Of a stretch of DNA of 64,000 nt, positions 47,702 to 58,960 are shown one piece after another. Source of the DNA: Epiperipatus broadwayi (taxonomy: Eukaryota > Onychophora > Udeonychophora > Euonychophora > Peripatidae); the NCBI GenBank assembly GCA_028023455.1, contig JAQFVV010012396.1, positions 3,478,156-3,542,155 of the forward strand, in the 5' to 3' direction. Below the pieces are notes generated by a model. The model did no database searches and was not told the origin of the DNA. It was given only the letters and a program-made list of their open reading frames with translations. The position numbers and the translations under genes were made by a program. The number at the start of each line of letters is the position of its first letter. Position 1 is the first letter of the stretch.

Positions 47702-48645
47702 ACTGAAGTCTTCTTCATGGGTATTCATCCATTCCCATCGGTGGTGGGGTCTTATCAATTCTACTAGTGATGATGTATCTTTGGCAAAATGGGGGTTAAA
47801 CTTGTGATAGTAATTGCAAAGACCCAGAAATGATCAAACTTGTTTTCGGTTTGTTGGCCTTGGGAAATTTTCAATGGCTGCGACCTTGTCAGGGTGAGCC
47901 CTAATTCCTTGACCATTTACAATATGGCCTAAAAAGGAAATCTCCCTCAATGTGAAAAAACTTTTTTTTAAATTAACAGTTATATTTTTCTGGGTGCACT
48001 CATCGAAAAATTGTTTTAAATCTTCCAGATGTTCTGCAATGTCTGTTGATGTAACTACTACATCGTCTACATAACATACCATTTTTTTCTTTAACTTTTC
48101 TGACAATACTTGGTCCAAACACCTCAAGAGGCCAGCCCCACTTTTTATCAGCCCAAAGGGTACTCTCTTAAACATGTGGGTATGTCCATTGTATTGGAAT
48201 GCGGTATATTTTCGATCCTGGGGGTGGAGAGCCATTTGCCAGTAACTAGTGGTTAGGTCAAGGGTAGAAAAAATATTCTTAGCAGTCAACTTGATAAACG
48301 TTTCTTGGATGGGTGGTGGGATGTCTCACTCAGGTATAGTAATGTTGTTTAATGTCCTAGCATCTAGACACAATCATATGGTTTCATCTTTCTTTTTGAC
48401 CATGACCAATGGGTTATTATAGGGTGATGACCCCTTTTCAATTACACCCCAGTCAATCATCTGCTTAATTTGGGCATTCACCTCTTCTTGATACTGAAAT
48501 GGGATAGGGTATATATGGGTCTGGAAATGTGTCTCTTCTTTTACTCGTATTCGATGGACGTAATCACTAATTTCACCTGGGACCTGAGAGAATATTGTAC
48601 GATTTTCCCTAAGTAATTGTAACTGGAATCAGTCCTCTACCTTGT
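47702..48645 (-). pseudogene. Element 1 reverse transcriptase, broken
   Basis: Minus-strand RT in the gypsy order. NPLVMVKKKDET is followed by a stop, then LCLDARTLNNITIPE, a stop, then IFSTLDLTTSYWQMAL (catalytic Asp), FKRVPFGLIKSGAGL, and YVDDVVV (YVDD at 48062-48073) with intact catalytic aspartates. HIVNGQGIRAHPDKVAAI and SFLGLCNYYHKF follow. TGA stops at 47834, 48326, 48374 and 48629 all fall in the same frame, several at conserved Arg positions. It copies element RNA into cDNA. Confidence 0.93.
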
Positions 48646-49080
48646 TTAATGGTGATCCCATAATTTTCTCTTGGATATCCTCATCAGGAATAGCCTCCTG
48701 ACATGTAATTGCATTTCTTCAATTTGTTTATTAGTATCAAAACTAATCTGTTTCTGCTGGAAAGTTAGTATCTTTTTTTTATAGTCCAGGATACATTTAT
48801 GTTGGGTTAAGAAGTCAGGCCCAATTATCGCATCCTGAATTAGTCCTTTGATCACTAATGAAGGCGTGTCCTGCATTGGCTTCTCCTATCAATATTTCCA
48901 ACCAGACTTGATAGTTTTCAGTTCTGGTCATTCTCCCATCAGCCAGCTTCATTTGGATTTGGTGAGCAGGGAGACTGGGTATAAGTCCATGTTTTTCATA
49001 ATTTGTTAACCAATCTCCAGAAACACAGGAAATCTGGCTGCCTGTGTCAAGAAGAATTTGTGCAACTGAAGCCCCAATTC
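48646..49080 (-). pseudogene. Element 1 aspartic protease, frameshifted
   Basis: AQILLDTGSQISCVS holds the active-site triad DTG at 49040-49048. The C-terminal protease block (IQDAIIGPDFLTQHKCILD) is in a different frame (48646-48876), so there is a shift near 48875. Another shift near 48690 separates it from the RT. Protease cleaves the gag-pol polyprotein; gag and protease share one reading frame here. Confidence 0.88.
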
Positions 49081-50169
49081 TTGTATTAATAATTGGGCAA
49101 GGGCCAATCTGAAGTCCCCAAGTGGGATCCTCTTCCTGGATGACTGACGTTAGGTTAGTCATCTCCACTACTTTCAGCTGCTGGCAAGGTGGATGCTGAT
49201 ACTGGAAATCTCTTACTGAAGTCCTGCTTGATCGAATTGCCATTTGGTTTCTTTCTTTCTCACTATGATTGCTAGTAGTTGCTGATTGCTGTTGTCTGGT
49301 CTCCTGCTTCCATTCATGATCTACTAATCTTTTAGGCCAATGGCTTTCATCTAAAGCCACAAGAAATTCTCCCATCTCTTTGATTTCTTTGATACAACTT
49401 CCGATCATCAGCTTTTGGGTAGTTAATGGTATATTTTGTTGAATTGTTCTAATGATATGTGTATCTGCCAATGCGAACGTTGTGAGAGATTTAAATCGGT
49501 TTGCTTGGTGGAGGAAAAACTGAGCATGTGTTTCTCGGGGTATTGCTCCATATTTTTCATGACAGAGCATGTTGTAGATACCATTTTGATGCTCATCACT
49601 CCAATATTGTTTCATTAATGCATCTTTGTACTTCTCTATAGTTTTAGGTTTCCATTTCACCATATCCCACCAGCTTTGGAATAGCCCTGTAAATGGTAAC
49701 TGGCAATAGCTATCTGTTCACCTGCTCCTGCCTTATGCACTTGAAAGAAACTTTGTAAGCTCTCTAAGTGGGTTTGAAGATTTTCTCCTGTCTCTCCTCT
49801 AAAGATTTTTATCTGAATAATCTTTCCTAAGTAGCTTTGAGGTCTAACCTCCCTTGTCTTTATATTTCCCCCCTCTTTATTGACTTGGGTTCTTCTATAT
49901 TTGTTTGCTATCATTCCTAACTCTCTCAAGACAAATTTTTGAATTTCCTGATACTCCTTAGCTCTTATCCTTTCTTCTTCCTGTCTATTTTTTGATTCTT
50001 CATCTATTTTTCTCGCTTCCTCCTCATAAATTTTCCTCATTTCTTCCCTATTCTGTCTAAGTATTTCAAGCAACTTTAAATTAAAGTCCATTGACCCTCC
50101 ATAAGCTTTAGATAAATCTACTTGCTCTATATTAATATTTTCTGCTTTCATTTTCTTAATATTATTCAT
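49081..50169 (-). pseudogene. Element 1 gag, frameshifted
   Basis: Starts at the minus-strand ATG 50169 (MNNIKKMKAENI). Residues 35-85 form a charged coiled coil (REEMRKIYEEEARKID and following), then an IKIFRGETGENLQTHLESL block and IASYHLQGYSKA, where a 1-bp shift near 49660 moves gag into the frame starting 49663. That frame continues with KDALMKQYWSDEHQNGIY and THAQFFLHQANRF, the blocks shared with elements 2 and 3. No CCHC zinc knuckle is seen, as also in element 2. The gag continues directly into the protease. Confidence 0.9.
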
Positions 50170-50813
50170 TTATTTTATATTACTAGCATTAGACTACTCC
50201 CCACCGGTATCCTGGTCCTATCACACTCTTTCACTGCCCTTACCTACTCTACATTGCCCTATCTCTATATTTTCTATATTGCTGTGCTTAACATATATAT
50301 TATAATGAACTACTGCTAACGCATATAATAAGCCACTGCTGTCTATATATATAATAGCACTTTAATAAATATTTACTGTTAACGTATATAACAAGCCTCT
50401 GTTGTCTATGATATATAAAATGGTGCTTTAATAAAATATTTACTGCTACTTGCTTTCTCATTTAGCGACTAATTACTTTTTTTTTTTTGACATATATATA
50501 AAAAGAAAAATATTTCATTAGATCCAAGTATTTTCATTCTTTCTTAAATTACACACACACATCCCTGCTTTCCTTAAATTTGTTATTACGTCTACCGTCC
50601 TTTCATTCACTCGACCCACATTATTTTGCTCAATTTATTATTTTCATTATTTTTATCAAAACGAACTCGTATATATATAGAATAATTAGCTAACTCGGTA
50701 ACGAACGCTAAAAGAAATTTATATGCATGATATTTTTGCTCAGGGTATATATGGGTTTTATAATCGAAGCCTCCTTGTTTGTTGGTGCCGAACGCTAAAA
50801 AAAAATTATACTA
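50170..50813 (-). other. Element 1 5' leader
   Basis: 644 bp between LTR and gag ATG. Just inside the LTR the minus strand reads TAGTATAATTTTTTTTTAGC and then GTTCGGCACC. No perfect TGG-starting primer site touches the LTR. The run AGCGTTCGGCACC recurs in changed form near 50700 (CGAACGC word on the plus strand). Confidence 0.5.
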
Positions 50814-53390
50814 TGTAACAGTCAGAAAACATGTGACTCGTTAACATAGTGCAGAATTCGACCTCCACATAGAACTGCAGCAACATCTAGGTAGCGAAGC
50901 CACCCATAGTACTAAGTTTGAACATAGTTTATCGGTTCCACAATACAAACTACGAAACAACGCATCTGATGTGACATTAGTAACCATTTCTTTAGGCACG
51001 GTGGTCAGGGATGCAAGAGATTCATGATTTTGTTTTCGAGTTAGCCAATAATCACACTAATATTAATTAAACATTCATATTTACATAATCGAGGAAATAT
51101 TATATAGAATGGGTATCGAATAAATAAAATGCAACTGCAGACATAGTTTGAAATTATTTATTTAAAACATTTTAGTGATAAATCATTTACTAGTAATATT
51201 TGCTAAGATTTAAAGTTTCAGTAGTGGGATTTTCCGATACTATTATATATTAAAGAAATACATTTATTTATTTAGACATATTTTATATTTAAGACTTCAG
51301 TAGCAGTATTTCCGATACTGTAATGTTTACAAAAGCAAAATATTTATTTGATGACGTAATCTAGCTACCTAAAATTCTCGAGCAAGTATTTCTAAGGCAT
51401 GCCTTGAGGGATTTATACCTTTGCAATGCAAGAGTCTAAGTAAAATTTATAAGTAGTAGTGGCAGACAAAATATGTATTTAATTATAAGATATATTTACT
51501 AATAACTAGGGGCAAACATTTATTTGAGAGTGAGTTATGTCACTAATGCAGGGATGGAGTGATACATGGAATAATAAAGTTAATTAAAGAAACACGTGGT
51601 ATGCTAGAAAGGCGATATGGAATGGCAGTATATTGAAACTGCAAAGCCGTGAATGAGTTTATAAGAATGATGAGCTGGCATTTGCCATCGGCCCCAAAAA
51701 GTAAGGTGTCACATAAGCTTAACCAGGGACAAGCGGTTCATGCAGAAATTGCCTTCTGGCTGCATGATGGTCATCAAGCCCTATGGGAGCATTTATTATG
51801 TCCACATGTGTAGGATGACTGGGGTTAATTTCAACCCTTTAGAACCCGGAAAATTCATGGCTTGTAATGGATCATCGTGTCTCTAAACATAGCACATGTA
51901 TAATGTACAGACAATCCTGTCAAGACTTAAATATATATTCTAACTCGGCCCTACATTATCAACATTTAATAAAGAATGTTGGCGACTCTCAAAGAAATGC
52001 AAATTTTATGGAATTATTAATTAAGATTTAATAAATATAAAACATATATAAACTAGGTGATTATTTCAACTAATACACTAGCCATTTGCAAAGTAGTAGA
52101 CCCCTGCATTACAATAAATGAAGCATTGAATGTGTGTCGATTTATATGAAAATTAAGTTATTTATGAAAGTAAATATTAATGAAAATTTGACACACATTC
52201 ACTGTTTCAAGCAATCATAGATTTAAACTTAGAAAATTATGAGCATGTGATAATTATATGATAAAATGTAGATTTTAGAAATACATACCCAAGAAAGATA
52301 GAGTGAGGTAAGCTAGATTATTAGAGAAATTTACACAATAAATTAATTATTAAATTTTAGTTTAACAAATGATAATTTTACATTTTATAAGTTATATAAG
52401 TAGTATGAAGAATGAGCTATAGCATATTAGTAGAGTACTCTAGAGAATTTGGACACAGGTACCTGTTTTATGAGACATTTTCCAATTCCATTGGTTAGTA
52501 GCAAATTGTTCATAATTAGCAGTTCTTTCCTGTATTTAGGTGGTTCATTTAATTTAACAGTAGCAGCAGCTTTCTCATTATTTTAGGCAGCAGATCTTTG
52601 TGGTTGAATTTATGAAGGTATGAAGCGCAATGGAAGGTTTGGCATCTGATAGACCATCCCTGGGCAGAGAATATTCTGGGCGCTTTTACTCAGTCATACC
52701 ATGGCAGAAAAAAATTATTTAATATCTTGGAGACTCTCAACTGATCGACAGAAGAGCTAAAGTTAAAGTGACAAGTTTCTAATAATTCTAAAATGACCTC
52801 CTTTCTTATATCTTATCTTTCACATTTTTGTTAGTGTATTTTTAGATTCCACCTAATCTGCCCTGAGGATAATCAATGCATTTTTGTTAATTCTAATTAG
52901 AGAAAACTGCCATTCTATTGTTTACATTTAGATTTTACACTTAGTTTTTGCAATTAGATTTTAGGGAATTTTTTTTTAATTAATCTATTATCTCTCACCC
53001 ACTGATTCTTTTTAAAATTTCAAAGACAAAAAGGGAACATACGATTACTTTTACTTTTAATTAAATATTACATCTGATTTCTAAAATTATTATTAAATGA
53101 AATTTCAACAAAGCAATAATTAATGGATTTTACAATTTAAAATAAATAGTTAAAATTATATATTTTTTATATAACTAAAAGAAGAAATATAAATTATATT
53201 TATTGCCCTAAATTTGAGATCAAAATGTGTGCGTGTTTATGTTGAATTCTACATATATCTATACAATTTTAATATTGCTACACACACAATTCAATACCAA
53301 AAAGTTTAAATTTGGGTAGGATAAACCAGTGAGTGAGAGACTATAGAAAAAGGTGAAACTTAAGATTCGAATACGAATCTTACTGTTTCA
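50814..53390 (-). repeat. Element 1 5' LTR (right end on plus strand)
   Basis: 2577 bp; plus strand begins TGTAACAGTCAGAAAACATG and ends AATCTTACTGTTTCA. It supplies the promoter of the minus-strand element. Differences from 42931-45534 include many CG/TG or CG/CA pairs. Confidence 0.95.
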
Positions 53391-53817
53391 ATATATACCA
53401 TGAGGAGATAAGGGGGAAAATGAGAGAAGTTTCTTTTGAAGCTGTCACATCTGATGACACAAATGATGATTCAGAACACACTCATATGGTCATTCTTCTA
53501 TAGTATGTATTGAATGGAGAAATATTTGAACATTTTTGGGAAGTTTTTATTCCAGAAAAGAAAAGAAAAACTTTGATGGACTGTTAAAAAAGTAAATATT
53601 TTTTCAAGAAAATTTTTACTTACCATAAAAAAATAAGAAGCTAATTAATAGCTTTCATTCATATTATTATTTGTTATATATACATATATCATATGTTTGG
53701 GTTTATGTATTATTAATAAAGAATTGAACTTTTGAATAAGTCTATGACAATTTGAACATGTTAATTTTAAAATTACTATATAGCGCATCTATATGCCTAT
53801 ATATATATATATATATA
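53391..53817. other. AT-rich flank right of element 1
   Basis: Begins with the AT target flank of element 1. No gene or bounded repeat recognised. Confidence 0.4.
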
Positions 53818-54933
53818 TGAATTTTATGTATATATTTGACATTGAATTGTATATTAAGAAAATATATGGTTTATTAGGTTTATTTATAAATTCCAGTGTG
53901 TTTACATGTTTTCATGCATGTTTACATGTTTTCATGCATGCACGTATATGTTAAATCAGTTATTAATTATGTATTATACAAAATGAATTTTATTTACAAG
54001 TTTATGATAATTCAAATATGTTTATAAATTATTATACTGTACATCTCTTTACTGATATATATGTGTTTTATGTAAACCTATTATGAAGTATTTATAAATC
54101 ACAAGATGATAGCTAATTGTATTAATAAAAATCAGGCTTAATTTATATGTATAACCATATTCAACAGACCTTAATTTCATTTTAATTGTTATTAATAAAT
54201 TGATATTTCATCGCTAAAATTATTCCAGTGAATTTATTCAATCATAGACTAGATTTAAAATATATATTTTTATTATATCTCTTGATCACAATAACATTTA
54301 TAGAACTTATGTTTACTGAACTGGATTTGTGCATAATGGTCTGTATATAAAAGGGGGTTTATATTTAGTGTTTATGGACATCCAGTTGATGGAGATCCTG
54401 GTTGGTACAAAGGGGATATCTTTTAAAGTCCATGCACTACATTTCATTTTAATTACTATTTAGAAATCAATTTTATAGTTGGCCCGTACATTAATGATAC
54501 TAAGTGGTCAGAACATTAATGATGGTCAGAATGTTTTCAGTATCTCAGAATTATTTGACTTATTGTTGTATTTTGATGTTGGAATGTCTAAGTTTGTGCA
54601 TCCAAATTATTGTGTAAAAAATCTGCCCCATGCTGACAAGGGCTAAATAAATAGCCTGGTATATAATAGACTTCTTTCAAATCCAGTCACAAGATTGTCT
54701 CTTGATTTTTTTTATTGTTGATCATTTATGATGATAATTATTTTTATTTTGGATAATACTGGTGAGCTTATACTTATTTTTATTGTTGTTGTTGATTTTG
54801 TATGCTACACATGCTCAGGCTCATATTTATTCATTTTATTATTTGTATATTTAATTTAAATTTTGTATTGACTTGAAAATGATGATGGTGATTCCCATCA
54901 CCCCAGGTTTCCCCTAAATTGTGTACCATTACA
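53818..54933 (+). repeat. Candidate solo LTR between AT runs
   Basis: Begins TGAATTTTATG directly after an AT run ending at 53817 and ends TGTACCATTACA directly before ATATATATATA. It has an LTR-like layout in the plus direction: GGGCTAAATAAATAGCC and TATATAATAG around 54645-54670, and a terminal ...CCATTACA resembling the element 2 LTR end. No internal coding or second copy is present. A 20-bp tandem duplication (GTTTACATGTTTTCATGCAT, 53900-53939) lies inside. The start is the weak boundary. Confidence 0.4.
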
Positions 54934-54944
54934 ATATATATATA

Positions 54945-56195
54945 ATTGCTCTTTTAAAATTTTTTCAAATGTTGATTTTTTTCTACTGTAACATAGTGAG
55001 TTTCTATCAATACTTCATTTCAATTTTGTATGAAATCTTTATTTTATATTAAAACTCAATAAGTTATATTTGATTTGTTTTAATTTTATATTCTTAATAA
55101 AACCCATTCTTAAAAAATCATATTTAAACTTTGCAAATATTGAAAAAAATGAATTGTAATAAAAACAGAGGATGCAAGATACCACATCCAATGATCTAAA
55201 AAAAAAACAGATCTTGAAAAAATAATTATCATTTTTTTCATTGTAATTTTTTAAAAGTGAATGAATGAGTGAATAAATGAGGATTTCTATAAATCTATCA
55301 AATTCTGCTTTAAAATCATGCTTGCTTTATAATTTTAAGAATATTAAAAAAATTCTAAGACAATTCTGACAGGTGTTGATGTTATATAATCGGTTTCACA
55401 TAGGTAACATCATCTTATGACATGCAATTTTTTATTAACATTATGGTCAAATTTATTCACTTATATTTCTCAAAATAAAACATATATGAACAAAATCAAA
55501 GCATATATATAAATTATTTTAGTTTTAAATAATTATTATATAAAAATAATCAAAAATAAATTAGAAAAAGTCAAATTTTTTTAGTAATTTTTTCTCAAAC
55601 TAATCCTGCTAATACTGTGGATTACAAAGAACTAAGACTGTCAATACCTTGGAAGTTATCTTTGTTAAAGAAAAATTGAGAATATTCTTTGATCTTTACT
55701 GAAGTACCTGAAAAATACTTTCAGATTTTTTTCAAATTAATAATAAGAGTAGAGCTATAGTTTTAACATTATAAAATAAGTCCTACATTAATAGTAGCAG
55801 AGTTACCATGCTATATCTAAAGTAAGTAAGCCATGCAAATTAATGGAATAAATGGTGTAAATCATAAACTATGCCAAGTAAGGTTCATGATACCAGTTTC
55901 AAGGGAACTTCTTTATCAGCTGTGTTAAGACTTTAAACATCACTAATTACAAATTAAAAAGGACTAGAATTTATATAGGAACATATTTGTATTATTTGAA
56001 AGTGCTATATTTTGTAGAAAATATATTTGGATTTAGTAACTCGAGAGCTATAAGTTATAAAGCTAAGTTTTACTTCAGAGAAAAAAACAGTAATAAAATG
56101 CAAACACATATCTAGTTTAAAAAGCAATAAAAAGATTGTTAATAATTAAATAGATATGTAAGTTTTAAAAGGTAATGTAAAATAAATTCTGTAAA
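54945..56195. other. AT-rich DNA, no gene seen
   Basis: No coding, RNA or repeat feature could be supported. Confidence 0.45.
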
Positions 56196-56205
56196 ATAAA
56201 GGAAA

Positions 56206-56960
56206 CTAATATATGGTATGGCTGAAGATCTATCAGCCCCATATAGCTATTTGCGTTGGATAGCTGGGTTTGAAGACATGTAGATGTCTGAAAATTTCAG
56301 ATTTTTCACTCAATAGATAACTTTTAGCTAAGTGCTTAGCTTTGGGTTGGTATTTTTAGATCTAGTGTCTGAACCTACCCTGACACCTCTCTGAGGAGTG
56401 CCAAAGCACGAAACCATGGTCAGGGGTTTGGGGAGGGGTTCCTGACAGAGATATTTTAAGTGCTGGCTCTGGCTAAGCATTTATCATAAAGCTTGTAGAG
56501 GAATTGGAAATCCTCACTGTTTATAACTTACAAGCTTAAGAGATAGGGTCATGTGATCTATGAATTGATCTATGACTCTTATTTTGACTATTTATAGTCT
56601 CTGCCAAAAGTCTTATGCAATTTTATATTGCTATAACTACTAATATATGGTATGCCTGAAGATCTACCAGCCCCATATAGATATTTGAGTTGGATAGCTG
56701 GGTTTGAAGACATGTAGATGTCTGAAAATTTCAGATTTTCCACTCAATAGATAACTTTTAGCTAAGTGCTTAGCTTTGGGTTGGTATTTTTAGATCTAGT
56801 GTCTGAACCTACCCTGACACCTTTCTGAGGAGTGCCAAAGCACGAAACCATGGTCAGGGGTTTGGGGAGGGGTTCCTGACAGAGATATTTTAAGTGCTGG
56901 CTCTGGCTAAGCATTTATCATAAAGTTTGTAGAGGAATTGGCAATCCTCACTGTTTATAA
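56206..56960. mobile_element. Two-copy dispersed repeat with matching flanks
   Basis: Two copies of about 320 bp (56206-56526 and 56640-56960), both starting CTAATATATGGTATG and ending CTCACTGTTTATA, are separated by 113 bp of unrelated sequence. The 12-bp word ATAAAGGAAACT occurs at the left edge (about 56195-56206) and at the right edge (about 56958-56969), which looks like a target duplication of the whole two-copy unit. A related segment lies inverted at about 20220-20270. No coding potential. Class (dimeric SINE, TRIM-like or other) is not settled. Confidence 0.75.
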
Positions 56961-57056
56961 AGGAAACTTTATTTTCATAATTTGAGTTTAACTCTAATTC
57001 AAAGAAAAAAGATTGGTTTGCAGATAAATTAGACTTAAATAAATAAAGATTGCAAA

Positions 57057-57155
57057 TTTTTTTTTTCAAGTGTCATAGCATCGGCCAGGATGCAACCCAT
57101 AACCCGGGCAACTACTTGTAAGGCTGCCGCACTGACCTCTTGACCACCTATGCAA
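57057..57155 (-). repeat. tRNA-derived SINE
   Basis: On the minus strand GGTGGTCAAGAGGTCAGTGC resembles a tRNA 5' half with A box. It is followed by GGGTTGCATCC (B box, GGTTCGAATCC type) and TGGCCGATGCTATGACACTT plus an A run. The 3' part matches 10135-10208. The tRNA-like head plus A tail supports a SINE mobilised by a LINE. Confidence 0.7.
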
Positions 57156-57159
57156 GACA

Positions 57160-58590
57160 AATTAAAAGCATTCTATAAAAGATTGTCAAAAGATAATGGC
57201 ATATGATTATTTTCAAGGCCAGATATAACTGGTGGATTTAAAATACCAAGAAAACTGGGTATTGTTAAAATTGAACCATTAAACTATTTTAGTAGAAAAC
57301 AAATGGAATAAATATTTGAAGCTAATTACTGAGAATTGTGAATGGACATAATTAGAAGCCATATCCTTATCACTGTAAAAATACATTAGTCAAATGGATA
57401 TACTTTTACATTAGAATGATAGGAAATTGTCAATAAATTCAAGCAAGGAGAAAAGAATATAAGTAGTGCATGCAACAAAAGAGCATCATCATCAGCTTTT
57501 CTCCATGCATCATGTGCTGTTGTTGTTGTGATAAGGGCCTTTGAGAAAAGTTGAGGGGAAAGTTGCCCTAGTCTTTTCTGCAGCAATAGAAGTGTCCCAA
57601 AGTCTGTGCCTCTGAAGGTAAAAAAAATCCAGCTCGGAATAATGTTTAAAGGCTTCACCAGTCTTTTATTATTTTGTGTATGCCTGAGAAGACCCAATTA
57701 GGATTGTGTTTAAGTACTGTGAGTATAAACTTTTAGTATTCACTTAGGTCCACCACTATTGTAGTGGCTGTATTTGTTTGTTTGGCACTGATTATAGCAT
57801 TAAAGATTTAGAACTTTAAATCAAGGACTAATTGTTAATGTGTATCATTATTTAGTAAAATATTAATTGATATATATATATATATATATATTATAACATT
57901 TTCTGTTTTGCTAGGCCTCTACATGCTAATATAAACTGCGCGCGAGTTGATCAAGCTATGTCAAAAAAGAAGAAAGTTGTATTTCTATTCTAAAAACATA
58001 GCTATATTTCCTGATCAACTCAGCCTATTAATAGTTGAGAATTATGCTATTGATGAAATCAGCTTTTAATTTATTTAATATGGGTGCCAGAACCTTTTAT
58101 TCTAAAGAGTCTGCTGAAATAGTCAAATAACGTCTCACGAATAAAAAAAGAAAAATACTTTTAACTTAATCGGTATTACATCATGCCATAACGAGAATTA
58201 TTTTTTTAAGATTATTATTCCTGGGTTTAGTGAAACATATTGGCAAAGGTAAATTATGTTTTAAATCTTATTAAACTAATAATAAATTAATAAAAAAAAT
58301 AATAACTATTATTAATAACGTACAAATGAAAATAGGTATTAGAAATATTTTTATTCTAATAGATAAAAAAAATGTTTGAAGTAAATTATTTATCAAATAA
58401 ATTGGAGAGAACACATTTAATTCAGATGTGAAATATTAATAAAAAATAATAACAGTTAAACAATTAAAAAGTTCTTTATTAAATAAGAGTGTTTTGATCA
58501 ATTAAATTAAAGTGACTATTGGGATCCTTTTATACGTATATTTTTAAGAATTGTTTGTGAACACTTAAATTTGTCACAATCAGGATAATG
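57160..58590. other. AT-rich DNA, no gene seen
   Basis: Contains an AT run at about 57867-57890. The minus frame 57386-57697 (103 codons) has no recognised motif and no splice context. I do not call it. Confidence 0.4.
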
Positions 58591-58596
58591 AAGCAT

Positions 58597-58960
58597 AACT
58601 TACCGGTAAGTTTTAGTGAATTCACGATGGTTGTAGATAACTATGCATAGATTTTCAGGGTTAAAATGAGCTCACGGCCTTTGATCATTAGTTGATCTTG
58701 CGGTCCATTCTCCTAGTTGGTCACGAAAACTTTTCTGATATACATCTTCAGGCACGATGTCTTCAGAAGCTCTGGTTCACTCCGACATGCTGAATTACTT
58801 CAGTGTAGAGCAATCTTGGATATATTATTGTTATCCAAGACCAACTAGAGAAACCAACAAACAAGACGTTCTTCAAACTGACCTCTGCCTTTTATACTAA
58901 AGGCCCAGTTTTCTGACTTCTGTGCATGCTACTATCATGGCATTTTGTGTTTACAATCTT
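58597..58960 (-). promoter_or_regulatory. Promoter-like patch with splice-donor palindrome
   Basis: On the minus strand TATAAAAGGC (58896-58887) is followed by about 270 bp of GC-richer sequence without a long frame. This ends in the perfect 16-bp palindrome AACTTACCGGTAAGTT (58597-58612), which places a GTAAGT splice donor on both strands. It resembles a TATA promoter plus a non-coding first exon, from either a host gene on the minus strand or a lost LTR element. No second copy in the window. Confidence 0.35.

Larger units (their letters stand above)
42931..53390 (-). mobile_element. Element 1: complete, dead Ty3/gypsy LTR retrotransposon
   Basis: 10.46 kb with 2.6-kb LTRs (unusually long) and a 5.3-kb coding interior on the minus strand. 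The order is gag, protease, reverse transcriptase, RNase H, integrase, which is the Ty3/gypsy order. All domains are present. Coding is broken by eight TGA stops in pol and by frameshifts near 49660, 48875, 48690 and 46200. LTRs differ at a noticeable number of sites, many of them CG versus TG/CA, so insertion is older than that of element 2. Confidence 0.95.

Noticed and set aside
43000-53400. CRISPR-like or bacterial system suggested by repeated blocks
   Set aside because: The repeats are the two LTRs of one retrotransposon; there are no short regularly spaced repeats and the DNA is eukaryotic.
57386-57697. 103-codon minus-strand frame as a host gene
   Set aside because: No recognised domain, no splice signals of note and no codon bias; composition is compatible with chance.
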